DNA from: Cytobacillus oceanisediminis
Lineage (GTDB): Bacteria > Bacillota > Bacilli > Bacillales > Cytobacillaceae
Reading direction: 5' to 3'
Assembly: GCF_003182355.1 (NCBI RefSeq)
Contig: NZ_QGTW01000008.1
Location: 1-64,000 of the forward strand
Length of the DNA stretch: 64,000 nucleotides
Shown here: one piece after another, positions 55,054 through 63,316 of the stretch
How positions within the stretch are numbered: position 1 is the stretch's first letter
Layout: each line of letters opens with the position of its first letter
The notes under the pieces: generated by a model
Seen by the model: the letters and a program-made list of their open reading frames with translations, nothing else
Databases searched by the model: none
What the model was told of the DNA's origin: nothing
Program-made: the position numbers and the translations under genes

Positions 55054-55245
55054 GGTTAATTTCCGCTCCAGGATGCTCCCTTTCCGCGGGGCGGACGGTG
55101 AGCTTCCTCGGCGCGCCGCACCTGTGGGGATCTCAACTGCCCCGCTCCTCCCGCAGGACATTGAATAAGCTTCCCTAAATAAAACACCGCACGAAGAAAA
55201 TGCGAATGCATTTTGGAGGATCTCGCACTTTTCGCTCCAATCAAC
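55054..55245. repeat. Family A dispersed repeat, copy 8
   Basis: It starts GTTAATTTCCGCTCCAGG and ends TTCGCTCCAATCAAC. It contains TTTCCGCGGGGCGGACGG, GCACCTGTGGGGATCTC, CTCCCGCAGGA and the GAAAATGC-gaat-GCATTTT hairpin. Two overlapping short minus frames in it are spurious. The gap 54898-55346 has no gene. Confidence 0.85.
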
Positions 55246-55307
55246 CAACCTCGTTTATCTCAATGAACTTATTCAAAAACAATAATCTATTAGAAAAGAG
55301 CCATCTA

Positions 55308-55338
55308 AAAAAACAGCCTGGCATTCCCAGGCTGCTTA
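55308..55338 (-). terminator. Terminator after rnjB
   Basis: The minus strand reads CAGCCTGG-gaatg-CCAGGCTGTTTTTTTAG; 8-bp GC-rich stem and T-run. Confidence 0.85.
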
Positions 55339-55346
55339 TGAGGCGT

Positions 55347-57014
55347 TTAGCCTTCCATAAGGATTGGAAGGATCATCGGCCTCCGTTTGGTTTTTTCATA
55401 AAGATATTGATTCAGGCTGTCCCGCATATCCTGTTTTATGCCCGACCAGTCAAATGATTCTCTGGCCAAATTCTGCTCAACCGCTTCTTTGACTATTTTA
55501 GCTGCTTCTTCAAGCAGCTTTTCCGATTCCCTTACATAAACAAATCCTCTTGTAATGATTTCAGGGCCTGCGGAGATTTTCTTTTCCCTTTTATTCAAGG
55601 TGACCACAACCAATAAAATTCCATCCTGTGAAAGGAGCTTCCGGTCTCTTAATACGATATTTCCAACATCGCCTACTCCAATTCCATCAATCAGGACATT
55701 TCCGGAAGGGATTTTTCCGCCGGATACGATTTTGCCGTTTTTGATTTCAGCTACATCGCCTTTATCCGGGATGAAAATTTGCTCATTTGATAATCCGCAC
55801 TCCTTAGCAATGCCAGCGTGGGCTTTCAGCATACGGTATTCACCATGCACCGGGATAAAGAATTTCGGATTCATCAGATTGATCATAAATTTAAGTTCTT
55901 CCTGGCTTCCATGGCTAGAGGTATTAAAAGTACCCTTGCCTGAAATTACTTCAGCACCAGCCCTGAATAACATGTCAACCGTTTTGAAAATAAATACTTC
56001 CGTTCCTCTTAATGGAGATGCGGCAAGCAGGACAGTATCCCCTTTTTTAATATTGACCTGCCTATGGGACTGCTTGGCCATTTTTTGAAGAGCTTCAATT
56101 GGTTCTCCCTGGGATCCAGTCGTGAGTACAGTGATTTCATTGTCCGGATATTTTCCAATTTCCGAAACGGGGATGATTAAGCCTTCCCCAACTTGCAGAT
56201 ACCCCAGCTGCAGTGCTATATCATAGATTTTTTGAAGGCTTTTTCCGACAACTGCCACCTTTCTGCCGGTTTCCATGGCAGCATCAAAAATATGCTGGAT
56301 GCGAATCAGGTCGGAAGCAAAGGAAGCAGCAATTACCCTTCCTTTGGCAGCATAAAAGGCAGCTGTCATTTCTCTAGCTACTTTAGCTTCTGAATTTGTA
56401 TATCCTGGCTTTTCTGCTTCAGTACTGTCGGATAAAAGGCAAAGTACACCCTCTTCGCCTAGACGCGCCATTTTTCCTATTTCAGGCTTATACAGCGAAG
56501 GTGCGGCCTGGTCAAACTTAAAATCGCCTGTATATACAATAGCTCCATCTGAAGTATGGATGGCAACTCCCACACTGTCCGGTATGCTGTGGCTAGTCCT
56601 AAAAAAGGTTACTTCCGCCGAATCGAACTGAAGCTTTGAATCCGAATCAATTTCAATAAACTGGGCCTTGCCTTTGTATTCCTGTTCCTTCAGTTTTGCT
56701 TTCGCAAGTGCAAGCGTCAGCTTTGGCCCATAAACAGGTACATTGACCTTAGCCAAAATATAAGAAAGGCCACCGATATGATCCTCGTGCCCATGTGTTA
56801 AAAAGATTCCCTGTATCCTTTCTTTATTTTGGGCTAAATATGTAATATCCGGTATAACAATGTCAATTCCGAGCATTTCATTTTCAGGGAACATTAATCC
56901 GGCGTCGACAATATAAATGTCATCGTCTACCTCTGCCATATACATATTTTTCCCTAGTTCTCCGACTCCTCCGAGTGCTGTTAACTTGATGCTTTCATTC
57001 TGTCTCTTTTTCAA
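55347..57014 (-). CDS. rnjB: Ribonuclease J (J2 locus)
   Basis: The protein has 555 residues from TTG at 57012-57014, which follows GGGAGGAAACTTACA and gives the exact B. subtilis RNase J2 length. A frame open to 57107 passes through that site. It has the metallo-beta-lactamase/beta-CASP fold: 'FLTHGHEDHIGGLSYIL' (H74, H76, D78, H79), 'GDFKFDQAAPSLY', 'SDSTEAEKPGYT' and 'FIPVHGEYRML', then the C-terminal domain. All metal ligands of motif II are intact, unlike many J2 proteins, so it may be active itself. The gene stands between tepA and dapA, the J2 position. Confidence 0.92.
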   Translation of the reverse strand: MKKRQNESIKLTALGGVGELGKNMYMAEVDDDIYIVDAGLMFPENEMLGIDIVIPDITYLAQNKERIQGIFLTHGHEDHIGGLSYILAKVNVPVYGPKLTLALAKAKLKEQEYKGKAQFIEIDSDSKLQFDSAEVTFFRTSHSIPDSVGVAIHTSDGAIVYTGDFKFDQAAPSLYKPEIGKMARLGEEGVLCLLSDSTEAEKPGYTNSEAKVAREMTAAFYAAKGRVIAASFASDLIRIQHIFDAAMETGRKVAVVGKSLQKIYDIALQLGYLQVGEGLIIPVSEIGKYPDNEITVLTTGSQGEPIEALQKMAKQSHRQVNIKKGDTVLLAASPLRGTEVFIFKTVDMLFRAGAEVISGKGTFNTSSHGSQEELKFMINLMNPKFFIPVHGEYRMLKAHAGIAKECGLSNEQIFIPDKGDVAEIKNGKIVSGGKIPSGNVLIDGIGVGDVGNIVLRDRKLLSQDGILLVVVTLNKREKKISAGPEIITRGFVYVRESEKLLEEAAKIVKEAVEQNLARESFDWSGIKQDMRDSLNQYLYEKTKRRPMILPILMEG

Positions 57015-57063
57015 TGTAAGTTTCCTCCCATGCATGTTCAGCCGATCAAGATCAGTTATCCAT

Positions 57064-57093
57064 ATTATACTTGATGTCCTAAAACCATGACAA
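57064..57093 (-). promoter_or_regulatory. Sigma-A promoter of rnjB
   Basis: TTGTCA (57088-57093) and TATAAT (57064-57069) have an 18-bp spacer, about 50 nt before the TTG start. Confidence 0.7.
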
Positions 57094-57226
57094 CCAAATT
57101 TATACATAGGGTAAGCGCTGCCATAAATCCCTAGTGGATAGGAATATGGTGGCCATAGAGAGTTTATGAGAACGAAATCATCAAGTGCAAGTGGAAAGCG
57201 GAAGATATAAAACTTATTTTATAAAA

Positions 57227-57266
57227 AGAAAAGCCAATCAGATAAAATCTGAATTAGCTTTTCTTT
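57227..57266 (-). terminator. Terminator after dapA
   Basis: The minus strand has AAAAGCTAATTCAGA-tttta-TCTGATTGGCTTTTCTTTTT: long imperfect stem with T-run. Confidence 0.8.
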
Positions 57267-57273
57267 CCTTTCA

Positions 57274-58140
57274 TTATTTAAATAAAGCAGCTACTGCATT
57301 CCGCTCCTGCTCAGTTAATGGGACCATAGGAAGGCGGACGGATCCGACATCAAGGCCCTTTATTTGAAGCGCTGTTTTTACTGGCACAGGGCTTGGTGCA
57401 ACGAAAAGCCCTTCCATGATAGGAAGAATCTGCTGGTGTATTTTTGCAGCCTTTTCATTTTCACCGTTAAGAAATGCATGGACCATTTCCTGCATTTCAT
57501 TACCAATCACATGTGAAGCAACTGATACAATACCTGTTCCTCCTATAGCCATGCATGGAAGGGTAAGGCCATCATCACCGCTATAAAGCAAGAAATCGTC
57601 ATCTGTATTGGCAATGATTTTTGCCATTGCATTCAGATCCCCGCTTGCTTCCTTCACCGCAACAATATTTGGTATTTTGGAGAGGCGGATAACCGTCTCA
57701 GGCAGAATATTTACGGAGGAGCGACCAGGAATATTATATACCATTAATGGAAGTTTCGTTTTTTCTGCGATTGCCTTGAAGTGCTGATACAGCCCTTCCT
57801 GATTTGGCTTATTGTAATATGGCGCAACGATCATAATTGCATCTACACCAATTTGCTCTGCTTTTTTCGTTAATTCAATTGACTCATAGGTATTATTGCT
57901 GCCAGTACCGGCAATAACAGGTACACGTTTGTCAGCCACTTTAACTGCGTGCTGGAACAGTGCCAGCTTTTCCTCTTTTGACAGGGTTGGCGACTCCCCG
58001 GTTGTTCCTGCGACAACGATTGACTCTGTACCGTTTTCGATTAGATGGTTGATAAGCTGCGTCGTTTTAGGGAAATCAATATGTCCCTTATGATCGAACG
58101 GCGTTACCATTGCAGTGGATACTCGACCAAATAAAACCAT
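57274..58140 (-). CDS. dapA: 4-hydroxy-tetrahydrodipicolinate synthase
   Basis: This 288-residue TIM-barrel aldolase condenses aspartate semialdehyde with pyruvate. 'GTTGESPTLSKEE' holds the active-site Thr pair, 'VYNIPGRSSVNI' the Tyr (about 133), and 'VAVKEASGD' the Schiff-base Lys (about 161). Its product feeds lysine and peptidoglycan and, through SpoVF, dipicolinate. It is the last gene of an asd-dapG-dapA run; a hairpin region separates it from dapG (58160-58228). Confidence 0.96.
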   Translation of the reverse strand: MVLFGRVSTAMVTPFDHKGHIDFPKTTQLINHLIENGTESIVVAGTTGESPTLSKEEKLALFQHAVKVADKRVPVIAGTGSNNTYESIELTKKAEQIGVDAIMIVAPYYNKPNQEGLYQHFKAIAEKTKLPLMVYNIPGRSSVNILPETVIRLSKIPNIVAVKEASGDLNAMAKIIANTDDDFLLYSGDDGLTLPCMAIGGTGIVSVASHVIGNEMQEMVHAFLNGENEKAAKIHQQILPIMEGLFVAPSPVPVKTALQIKGLDVGSVRLPMVPLTEQERNAVAALFK

Positions 58141-58159
58141 TTTTACACTCCTTGCGGCT

Positions 58160-58228
58160 GTTCAAAAAGTCTTGGAAAAGCGGCCAAATCTCATTGCTTC
58201 TCCGACCTTTCCCTTCACTTTTTTGAAC
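58160..58228 (-). repeat. Inverted repeat in the dapG-dapA gap
   Basis: GTTCAAAAAGT (58160-58170) pairs with ACTTTTTTGAAC (58217-58228) with one bulge; inner GGAAAAGCGG and CCTTTCCC arms can also pair. It lies directly upstream of the dapA ribosome site (AAGGAGTG). Confidence 0.5.
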
Positions 58229-58258
58229 TTTTATATTTTTTCAACAAATTAAATAAAG

Positions 58259-59503
58259 TTAGATATCTGTTCTCTCATATTCTGTCAGATCTTCTTCAAG
58301 ATGAAAAGCATCATGCAAAGCGTTAACAGCTTTTGTAAGATCTGCTTGCTTTACCAGAACCCAGATGGTTGTATGGCTGTCTGCGGATTGCAAAATGCGG
58401 ATGCCCTGCTCGGATAGTGCTGTCACAATTCGTGAGGCCACACCAGGAACCCCCTGCATGCCTGCTCCGACTACAGATACTTTGGCACACTCTCTTTCCA
58501 CTAGCGGATCATGGCCAAGGCTCTTTAGGATACCAATGGCTTTATCGGTCATTTCTTCCGTTACCGTATAATTTACGCCATTTGGATAGATGTTGATAAA
58601 GTCTACACTGATCCCCTGATTTGCCATTGCCTTAAATACCTCTGATTGAAGATCATATTGGTCTTTCTTAGCAAGAACCTTAATCTGGGTTATATTGGAA
58701 AGGTGTGCGATTCCGGTAACAGACCGTTCCTTAATATCTGTACCGCGCCTGTCTTTATTAAGAGTTGTGACAAGAGTTCCGAGACTGTCCGAATAAGTTG
58801 ACCGGATCCGAATTGGAATCTTTGCCTGCATAGCAATTTCTACTGCACGAGGGTGGATGACCTTTGCACCCTGGTATGCCATGTTGCAGACCTCAGTGTA
58901 CGTTACTACTGACAGGGGCCGTGCATTTTCTGCAATGCGCGGATCAGCTGTCATAATGCCTTCCACATCAGTAAAGATATCAATCCACTCTGCATTTAAT
59001 GCAGCACCTAGCGCAGCTGCGGAGGTATCGCTGCCTCCTCTGCCGATTGTGGTAACTTCACCGTTCTTCGAAGACCCTTGGAAGCCTGCCACGACGACGA
59101 CATCATGCTCCTCTAATTCTTTTAGGAGCCTGTCGCATTTCATATCAATAATTTTTGCGTTTGTATGATCATTATTGGTCCTGAATCCTGCCTGCGCACC
59201 CGTTAAGGCTGCCGCATTAATGCTGTTTTCTCTGAGCATGTTGGAAAAGACAACACTTGAAATCACTTCACCGCAAGATAAAAGAAGGTCTGTTTCCCGC
59301 TTGCTAATCTTGCTGTTGCTTCCTTCTACAAGGGAAAGCAAGGTATCTGTTGCATATGGATCACCTTTTCGGCCCATTGCTGAAACTACAACTACAACTT
59401 TATATCCATCAGCCAGCGCTTTTTGAATATGCTTAAGCGCATGTTCACGGCTATTTTCATCACGTACTGATGTGCCTCCATATTTTTGAACGATAATATT
59501 CAT
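58259..59503 (-). CDS. dapG: Aspartate kinase I (DapG type)
   Basis: This 414-residue enzyme phosphorylates aspartate. The N-terminal kinase domain shows 'VQKYGGTSVRDENSREHAL' and 'TIGRGGSDTSAAALGAALNAE', then two ACT domains at about 265-410 ('ISVDFINIYPNGVNYTVTE', 'VASRIVTALSEQGIRILQSA'). The position between asd and dapA identifies it as DapG, the diaminopimelate-sensitive isozyme in B. subtilis. Confidence 0.95.
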   Translation of the reverse strand: MNIIVQKYGGTSVRDENSREHALKHIQKALADGYKVVVVVSAMGRKGDPYATDTLLSLVEGSNSKISKRETDLLLSCGEVISSVVFSNMLRENSINAAALTGAQAGFRTNNDHTNAKIIDMKCDRLLKELEEHDVVVVAGFQGSSKNGEVTTIGRGGSDTSAAALGAALNAEWIDIFTDVEGIMTADPRIAENARPLSVVTYTEVCNMAYQGAKVIHPRAVEIAMQAKIPIRIRSTYSDSLGTLVTTLNKDRRGTDIKERSVTGIAHLSNITQIKVLAKKDQYDLQSEVFKAMANQGISVDFINIYPNGVNYTVTEEMTDKAIGILKSLGHDPLVERECAKVSVVGAGMQGVPGVASRIVTALSEQGIRILQSADSHTTIWVLVKQADLTKAVNALHDAFHLEEDLTEYERTDI

Positions 59504-59547
59504 TAAAACACCTCTAACTTCTCTTTACATGAAGAGAAACTCGTTAA

Positions 59548-60603
59548 CTACTTGACTAAACCAAGTTTAATTAAGCTCTCGGCAATTTGCACGGAGTTCC
59601 ATGCTGCCCCTTTTAGAAGATTATCAGAAACAACCCATATATGGAAGCCTTTATCCTCATCTAAGTCTTTGCGGATACGGCCGACGAATACATCATTTTT
59701 CCCAACACAATCAGCAGGCATCGGGTAGATCTGGTTTTCCGGATCATCCTGCAGGACAACGCCTGGAGCATTTTCAAGAAGGCTCTTTACTTCATTTGAC
59801 GTAACACCATTTGAATCCACTTCGAAATAAAGTGATTCCGAATGGCCAGTTGCCACCGGAAGGCGCACGCAGGTAGCTGCCACTTGCAGTTCCGGCATAT
59901 GCATAATCTTTTTCGTTTCATTAATCATTTTCATCTCTTCAAAAGTGTATCCATTATCCTGAAACTTATCAATTTGCGGAATGGCATTGAATGCAATTTG
60001 ATAGTGCTTTTTATCGCCTTTGACCGGAAGGATTGCCGGCTCATACTCTTCATTATTAATAATTGCCTTTGTCTGCTCGTTAAGCTCTTCTACAGCTGCT
60101 GCTCCTGAACCTGATACAGCCTGGTAAGTAGATACTATCACTTTTTTCAAGCCGTACTTTTCCTTAACTGGCTGAAGGGCAACTACCATTTGGATTGTAG
60201 AACAGTTTGGATTCGCAATAATGCCATTATGCTTGTTAAGATCGTCTTCGTTAACCTCAGGAACAACAAGGGGCACATTCGGATCCATACGGAAAGCACT
60301 TGTATTATCTACCACGATTGCGCCGTGTTCAACCGCATGGGGAGCGAGTTCCTGTGAAACGCTTCCTCCAGCACTGAATAAGGCAATATCCACCCCTTTA
60401 AAGCTCTCAGGCTTTGCTTCCTGAACGGTATACTCCTTGCCTTTAAAAGTTACCTTTGAACCTGCAGAACGGGCAGATGATAAAAGAGTTAATTGAGAGA
60501 TAGGAAAATCTCTGTTTTCAAGTGTTTGAATCATTTGCTGGCCAACTGCGCCAGTCGCACCTACTACCGCTACATGAAATCCTTTTTTCTGTTCCAATTT
60601 CAT
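59548..60603 (-). CDS. asd: Aspartate-semialdehyde dehydrogenase
   Basis: This 351-residue enzyme reduces aspartyl phosphate to aspartate semialdehyde with NADPH. The dinucleotide motif is '[12 protein letters not shown]' (about 13-24), the catalytic Cys is in '[10 protein letters not shown]' (about C134), and the His in '[16 protein letters not shown]'. It starts after GGAAGGGGAAA. The 288-nt gap upstream to spoVFB contains an apparent pseudoknot (60772-60832) and a GC-rich hairpin (60682-60714). Confidence 0.96.
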   Translation of the reverse strand: MKLEQKKGFHVAVVGATGAVGQQMIQTLENRDFPISQLTLLSSARSAGSKVTFKGKEYTVQEAKPESFKGVDIALFSAGGSVSQELAPHAVEHGAIVVDNTSAFRMDPNVPLVVPEVNEDDLNKHNGIIANPNCSTIQMVVALQPVKEKYGLKKVIVSTYQAVSGSGAAAVEELNEQTKAIINNEEYEPAILPVKGDKKHYQIAFNAIPQIDKFQDNGYTFEEMKMINETKKIMHMPELQVAATCVRLPVATGHSESLYFEVDSNGVTSNEVKSLLENAPGVVLQDDPENQIYPMPADCVGKNDVFVGRIRKDLDEDKGFHIWVVSDNLLKGAAWNSVQIAESLIKLGLVK

Positions 60604-60681
60604 TTTCCCCTTCCAGTACTAATATATTTTTCTAGCAAAATTAGTTTTTAATGAACGAGCAATATGCCTAAAATTTAATAG

Positions 60682-60714
60682 AACGGCGGCCAAAGTAAAT
60701 TGGCAGCCGCCTTC
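60682..60714 (-). terminator. GC-rich hairpin between the pseudoknot and asd
   Basis: The minus strand reads GGCGGCTGCCAA-atttact-TTGGCCGCC then GTTCTATT. The stem is strong but the T-run is poor; it may be a terminator or an attenuator hairpin in the asd leader. Confidence 0.5.
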
Positions 60715-60771
60715 CTGCCTTTAATGTTTAGAAAGGCATGTATCCATTTATATTAACAGCATATTAGCCAT

Positions 60772-60832
60772 ACCTCCAAGATGTTATTAAGCTCTTTTAA
60801 ACATAGCTTGGAGGTTGGTTATCTTAATAACC
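60772..60832 (-). promoter_or_regulatory. Pseudoknot-forming leader element upstream of asd
   Basis: On the minus-strand RNA, GTTATTAAG (60831-60823) can pair with CTTAATAAC (60791-60783). ACCTCCAAG (60815-60807) can pair with CTTGGAGGT (60780-60772). The two 9-bp helices interleave, and the first competes with a small hairpin GGTTAT-TAAG-ATAACC (60832-60817). This is a switch-like layout; no known riboswitch class was recognised. Confidence 0.5.
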
Positions 60833-60891
60833 TTTATTCTAACATATTCGTTCACTAAAGGACTAAATTTTTTTGCTAGAAAAAATAGGGG

Positions 60892-61491
60892 CTATTGGTC
60901 GTCTTTATACCTTTCCACCACAACAGGCTGAAGCTGCTTGCCCTCCATTGCATGCAGAATTGTATCTGATAATGCAGTCATTCTTGCTACCATTGAATTT
61001 GGCTTTTTCACAGGGTCATCCTGGCCGTAAGGGATAAAATAAATATTTTTGGTAGCCATCAGTCTCATTAAGTTTACGCCATTCAGGCCAAGCGCATCAT
61101 TTGTGGAAATTCCCAGAACAACTGGTTTTCCATTTCTAAGTGTGGCTTTTGCAGCCATTAACACCGGTGAATCGGTCATGGCATTTGCAAATTTGCTCAT
61201 GGAGCTTCCAGTCAATGGTGCAATTACCATGCAATCAAGCGGAATCTTAGGGCCAAGCGGCTCCGCCTTTACGATCGAATCTATCACCTTATTGCCTGTT
61301 AAATCTTCAATTCTTTGTACCCAATCTTCCCCTTTTCCGAACCTTGTTTCCGTATTTTTCACTGTAAAGGTAACAACAGGAAGCACCTCTGCACCTGCGT
61401 TAACCAGCTTTTCTATTTCCGGAAATACTGCATCATACGTACAGTGGGATCCCGTTAATCCAAATCCGATTCTTTTCCCTTTTAAACTCAT
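60892..61491 (-). CDS. spoVFB: Dipicolinate synthase subunit B
   Basis: This 199-residue flavoprotein-like subunit (Pfam flavoprotein fold) starts 'MSLKGKRIGFGLTGSHCTYD' and includes 'PLTGSSMSKFANAMTDSPVLMAA'. With SpoVFA it makes dipicolinic acid in the mother cell for export to the forespore core. Its ATG overlaps the spoVFA stop by four bases. Confidence 0.95.
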   Translation of the reverse strand: MSLKGKRIGFGLTGSHCTYDAVFPEIEKLVNAGAEVLPVVTFTVKNTETRFGKGEDWVQRIEDLTGNKVIDSIVKAEPLGPKIPLDCMVIAPLTGSSMSKFANAMTDSPVLMAAKATLRNGKPVVLGISTNDALGLNGVNLMRLMATKNIYFIPYGQDDPVKKPNSMVARMTALSDTILHAMEGKQLQPVVVERYKDDQ

Positions 61492-62390
61492 ATTGTATTC
61501 CCCTTTCTCTTTTGCAAATCTTCCTTAATCAATTGAGAAAGAACATTCGCCAATATTTGCCCTGCCGTCTTTGGTGCGACAATGCCAGGCAATCCTGGTG
61601 CAAGCAGAGCTTTAACTCCGCGCTTTTCCGCATAGCGGAAATCAGTGCCCCCTGGCTTGGAAGCAAGGTCAATAATGAGGGTATGTGTCGGCATTTTGGA
61701 AATAACAGAAGCTGTTACAACTAAATGGGGTGCTGTATTGATGCAAATATCTGTATCCTTTACCGCATCCTCGATATCTTTTAAGTAAAATGGAGTAAGC
61801 CCCATTTCTGTAATCCGGGCAATATGCTCACTCTTCCTTGCCCCGACTTTCACTTTTGCTCCCAAGGCATGGAATGTTCTGGCTACACTCATTCCTACTC
61901 TTCCAAGTCCAATTACCGCAATATTGGAACCATGGATGGTAAAATCCGTATGCTGGATAGCCATCATAATGGTTCCTTCAACAGTTGGAATGGAATTGTA
62001 GATGGCCACATCATCTCTCTCGAATAATTGTACGAGTCGGCGATCTGCCTGCTTTGTAATTCCTGTTAAATAAGAATTTGTTATTCCTGAATAAACTGTA
62101 CAATGTTGCGGGGTTTGCGAAAGAATTTCTTCCTCAAAAACCACCTTTTCATTGGAGAAAATCGTCTCAATCTGGCCCTCCAGACCCGTGCCAGGCACTG
62201 GCAGAATAATGCCGTCTATATTGGAAAAATCCACTTCATCTATTTTTTCTTTTACCGCACCAGAGAACGCATGATCCAGCTGCTCGAAACCAATCAATGA
62301 GAGCTTTGCATCAAGCTCGGTTAGTTTCCGGATGATTTCCAGCTGCCTTGCATCACCGCCGATAACTGCAATTTGGGTTCCTGTCAGCAT
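61488..62390 (-). CDS. spoVFA: Dipicolinate synthase subunit A
   Basis: This 300-residue NAD(P)-dependent subunit has a Rossmann motif 'IAVIGLGRVGMSVARTFHAL' (about 156-175) and the N-terminal 'GTQIAVIGGDARQLEIIRKL'. It oxidises hydroxy-tetrahydrodipicolinate derived from DapA chemistry. The start at 62388-62390 follows AAGGTGAG; the frame is open 65 codons upstream, but that part is Cys/Trp-rich without a site. A sigma-K-like promoter lies about 235 nt upstream. Confidence 0.94.
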   Translation of the reverse strand: MLTGTQIAVIGGDARQLEIIRKLTELDAKLSLIGFEQLDHAFSGAVKEKIDEVDFSNIDGIILPVPGTGLEGQIETIFSNEKVVFEEEILSQTPQHCTVYSGITNSYLTGITKQADRRLVQLFERDDVAIYNSIPTVEGTIMMAIQHTDFTIHGSNIAVIGLGRVGMSVARTFHALGAKVKVGARKSEHIARITEMGLTPFYLKDIEDAVKDTDICINTAPHLVVTASVISKMPTHTLIIDLASKPGGTDFRYAEKRGVKALLAPGLPGIVAPKTAGQILANVLSQLIKEDLQKRKGNTI

Positions 62391-62625
62391 GCAACACTCA
62401 CCTTCTTTTTTCTTTCTTTTTTGAAGAAAGCATTTATTTTTGAAGCCATTTATCGCCTGGCTTCGGGTAAAAATGTCCTCGCACCGGCAACGCCACTGTA
62501 CAATAGCTGCGGCACGAGACAGCAATTGCATAAGCAGGTTTACCTTTGATTGAAATGTGGCGTACTTCATGGCCGGGAATTTCATGTAAATTCCATATAG
62601 GAATTGTAATATTGAACTACTTCAA

Positions 62626-62653
62626 CATCTTATGTACGCACGGCGCATTAGGT
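62626..62653 (-). promoter_or_regulatory. Candidate sigma-K promoter of the spoVF operon
   Basis: On the minus strand CATAAGATG (62626-62634) fits CATANNNTA with one mismatch, with an AC -35 17 bp upstream (62652-62653). B. subtilis spoVF is sigma-K dependent. The gap 62391-62939 otherwise shows only a 13-codon plus-strand frame. Confidence 0.5.
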
Positions 62654-62904
62654 GAGTTTTCCACCTAAAAGAAAAAAGGTTTATAAACGAAAAGAAGCTT
62701 TTTGGGGAGAGGAAATTCAGAAAAAGAAAAAGGAGAAAGCAAAATGGGAAAATATGTGGCGGTTTGCGGGAAATACCTTGTATGATATAGGTTTTATCCG
62801 GCAGTTTATTGAGTTTATCTAACCCGATTTAAGTTTTGCCCAGCAAGTCTAAATATTATCAAATATATTGCATAATTTACCGCTAAACTGCAGTGAGCAG
62901 AAAT

Positions 62905-62932
62905 AAAAAAGGACCTTTCCCGGCCCTTCTTC
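62905..62932 (-). terminator. Terminator after ymxH
   Basis: The minus strand reads AGGGCCGGGAAAGGTCCTTTTTTATTT: a 6-bp stem with G-U pairs and a T-run. Confidence 0.6.
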
Positions 62933-62939
62933 ATCATCA

Positions 62940-63194
62940 TTATTCAATTTCTTCTTCGTTTTCCGGGATATCGATAATAATCATGTCATTGCCGATTTTT
63001 CTGATATGCTGCCACAAAACCCTGATTTCATCTCCCTGACGCTTAAAACCAAACCATTTCAGTGAGGGAATGAGCAAAGCCTGAATCTGCCCGCTTTTTT
63101 CATTAATCTCTAGATCTGTCTGCCCAAGGACTCCCAGTCGTTCTGCCCTTTTTACATCAACAATTTCTTTTCCGCTTAACTCACTTAATCTCAT
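62940..63194 (-). CDS. ymxH: YlmC/YmxH-family sporulation protein
   Basis: This 84-residue PRC-barrel-like protein starts 'MRLSELSGKEIVDVKRAERLG', with a second half 'IQALLIPSLKWFGFKRQGDEI' and a C-terminal 'IGNDMIIIDIPENEEEIE'. Family members are expressed in sporulating Bacillus; the role is unknown. It lies between mlpA and spoVFA as in B. subtilis. Confidence 0.9.
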   Translation of the reverse strand: MRLSELSGKEIVDVKRAERLGVLGQTDLEINEKSGQIQALLIPSLKWFGFKRQGDEIRVLWQHIRKIGNDMIIIDIPENEEEIE

Positions 63195-63265
63195 GATCAG
63201 CCCTCCTTATCTTCCTCTATATATCTTTATCGCTCATCCGAAGTTTTTAGAAGTCTTGGACAAAA

Positions 63266-63300
63266 GAAAACAGCCTGTCATTGGCTCAGGCTGTTTTAAG
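63266..63300 (-). terminator. Terminator after mlpA
   Basis: The minus strand reads AAAACAGCCTGAGCCAATGAC then AGGCTGTTTTCTTTTG: stem AAAACAGCCT/AGGCTGTTTT. Confidence 0.85.
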
Positions 63301-63316
63301 TATATTTATACTGATC

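Noticed and set aside
55036-55248. Two overlapping 60-70 codon minus frames
   Set aside because: Both are translations of family A copy 8.
62391-62585. 65-codon N-terminal extension of SpoVFA
   Set aside because: Cys/Trp-rich, no ribosome site, and absent from homologues; the ATG at 62390 has a proper site.
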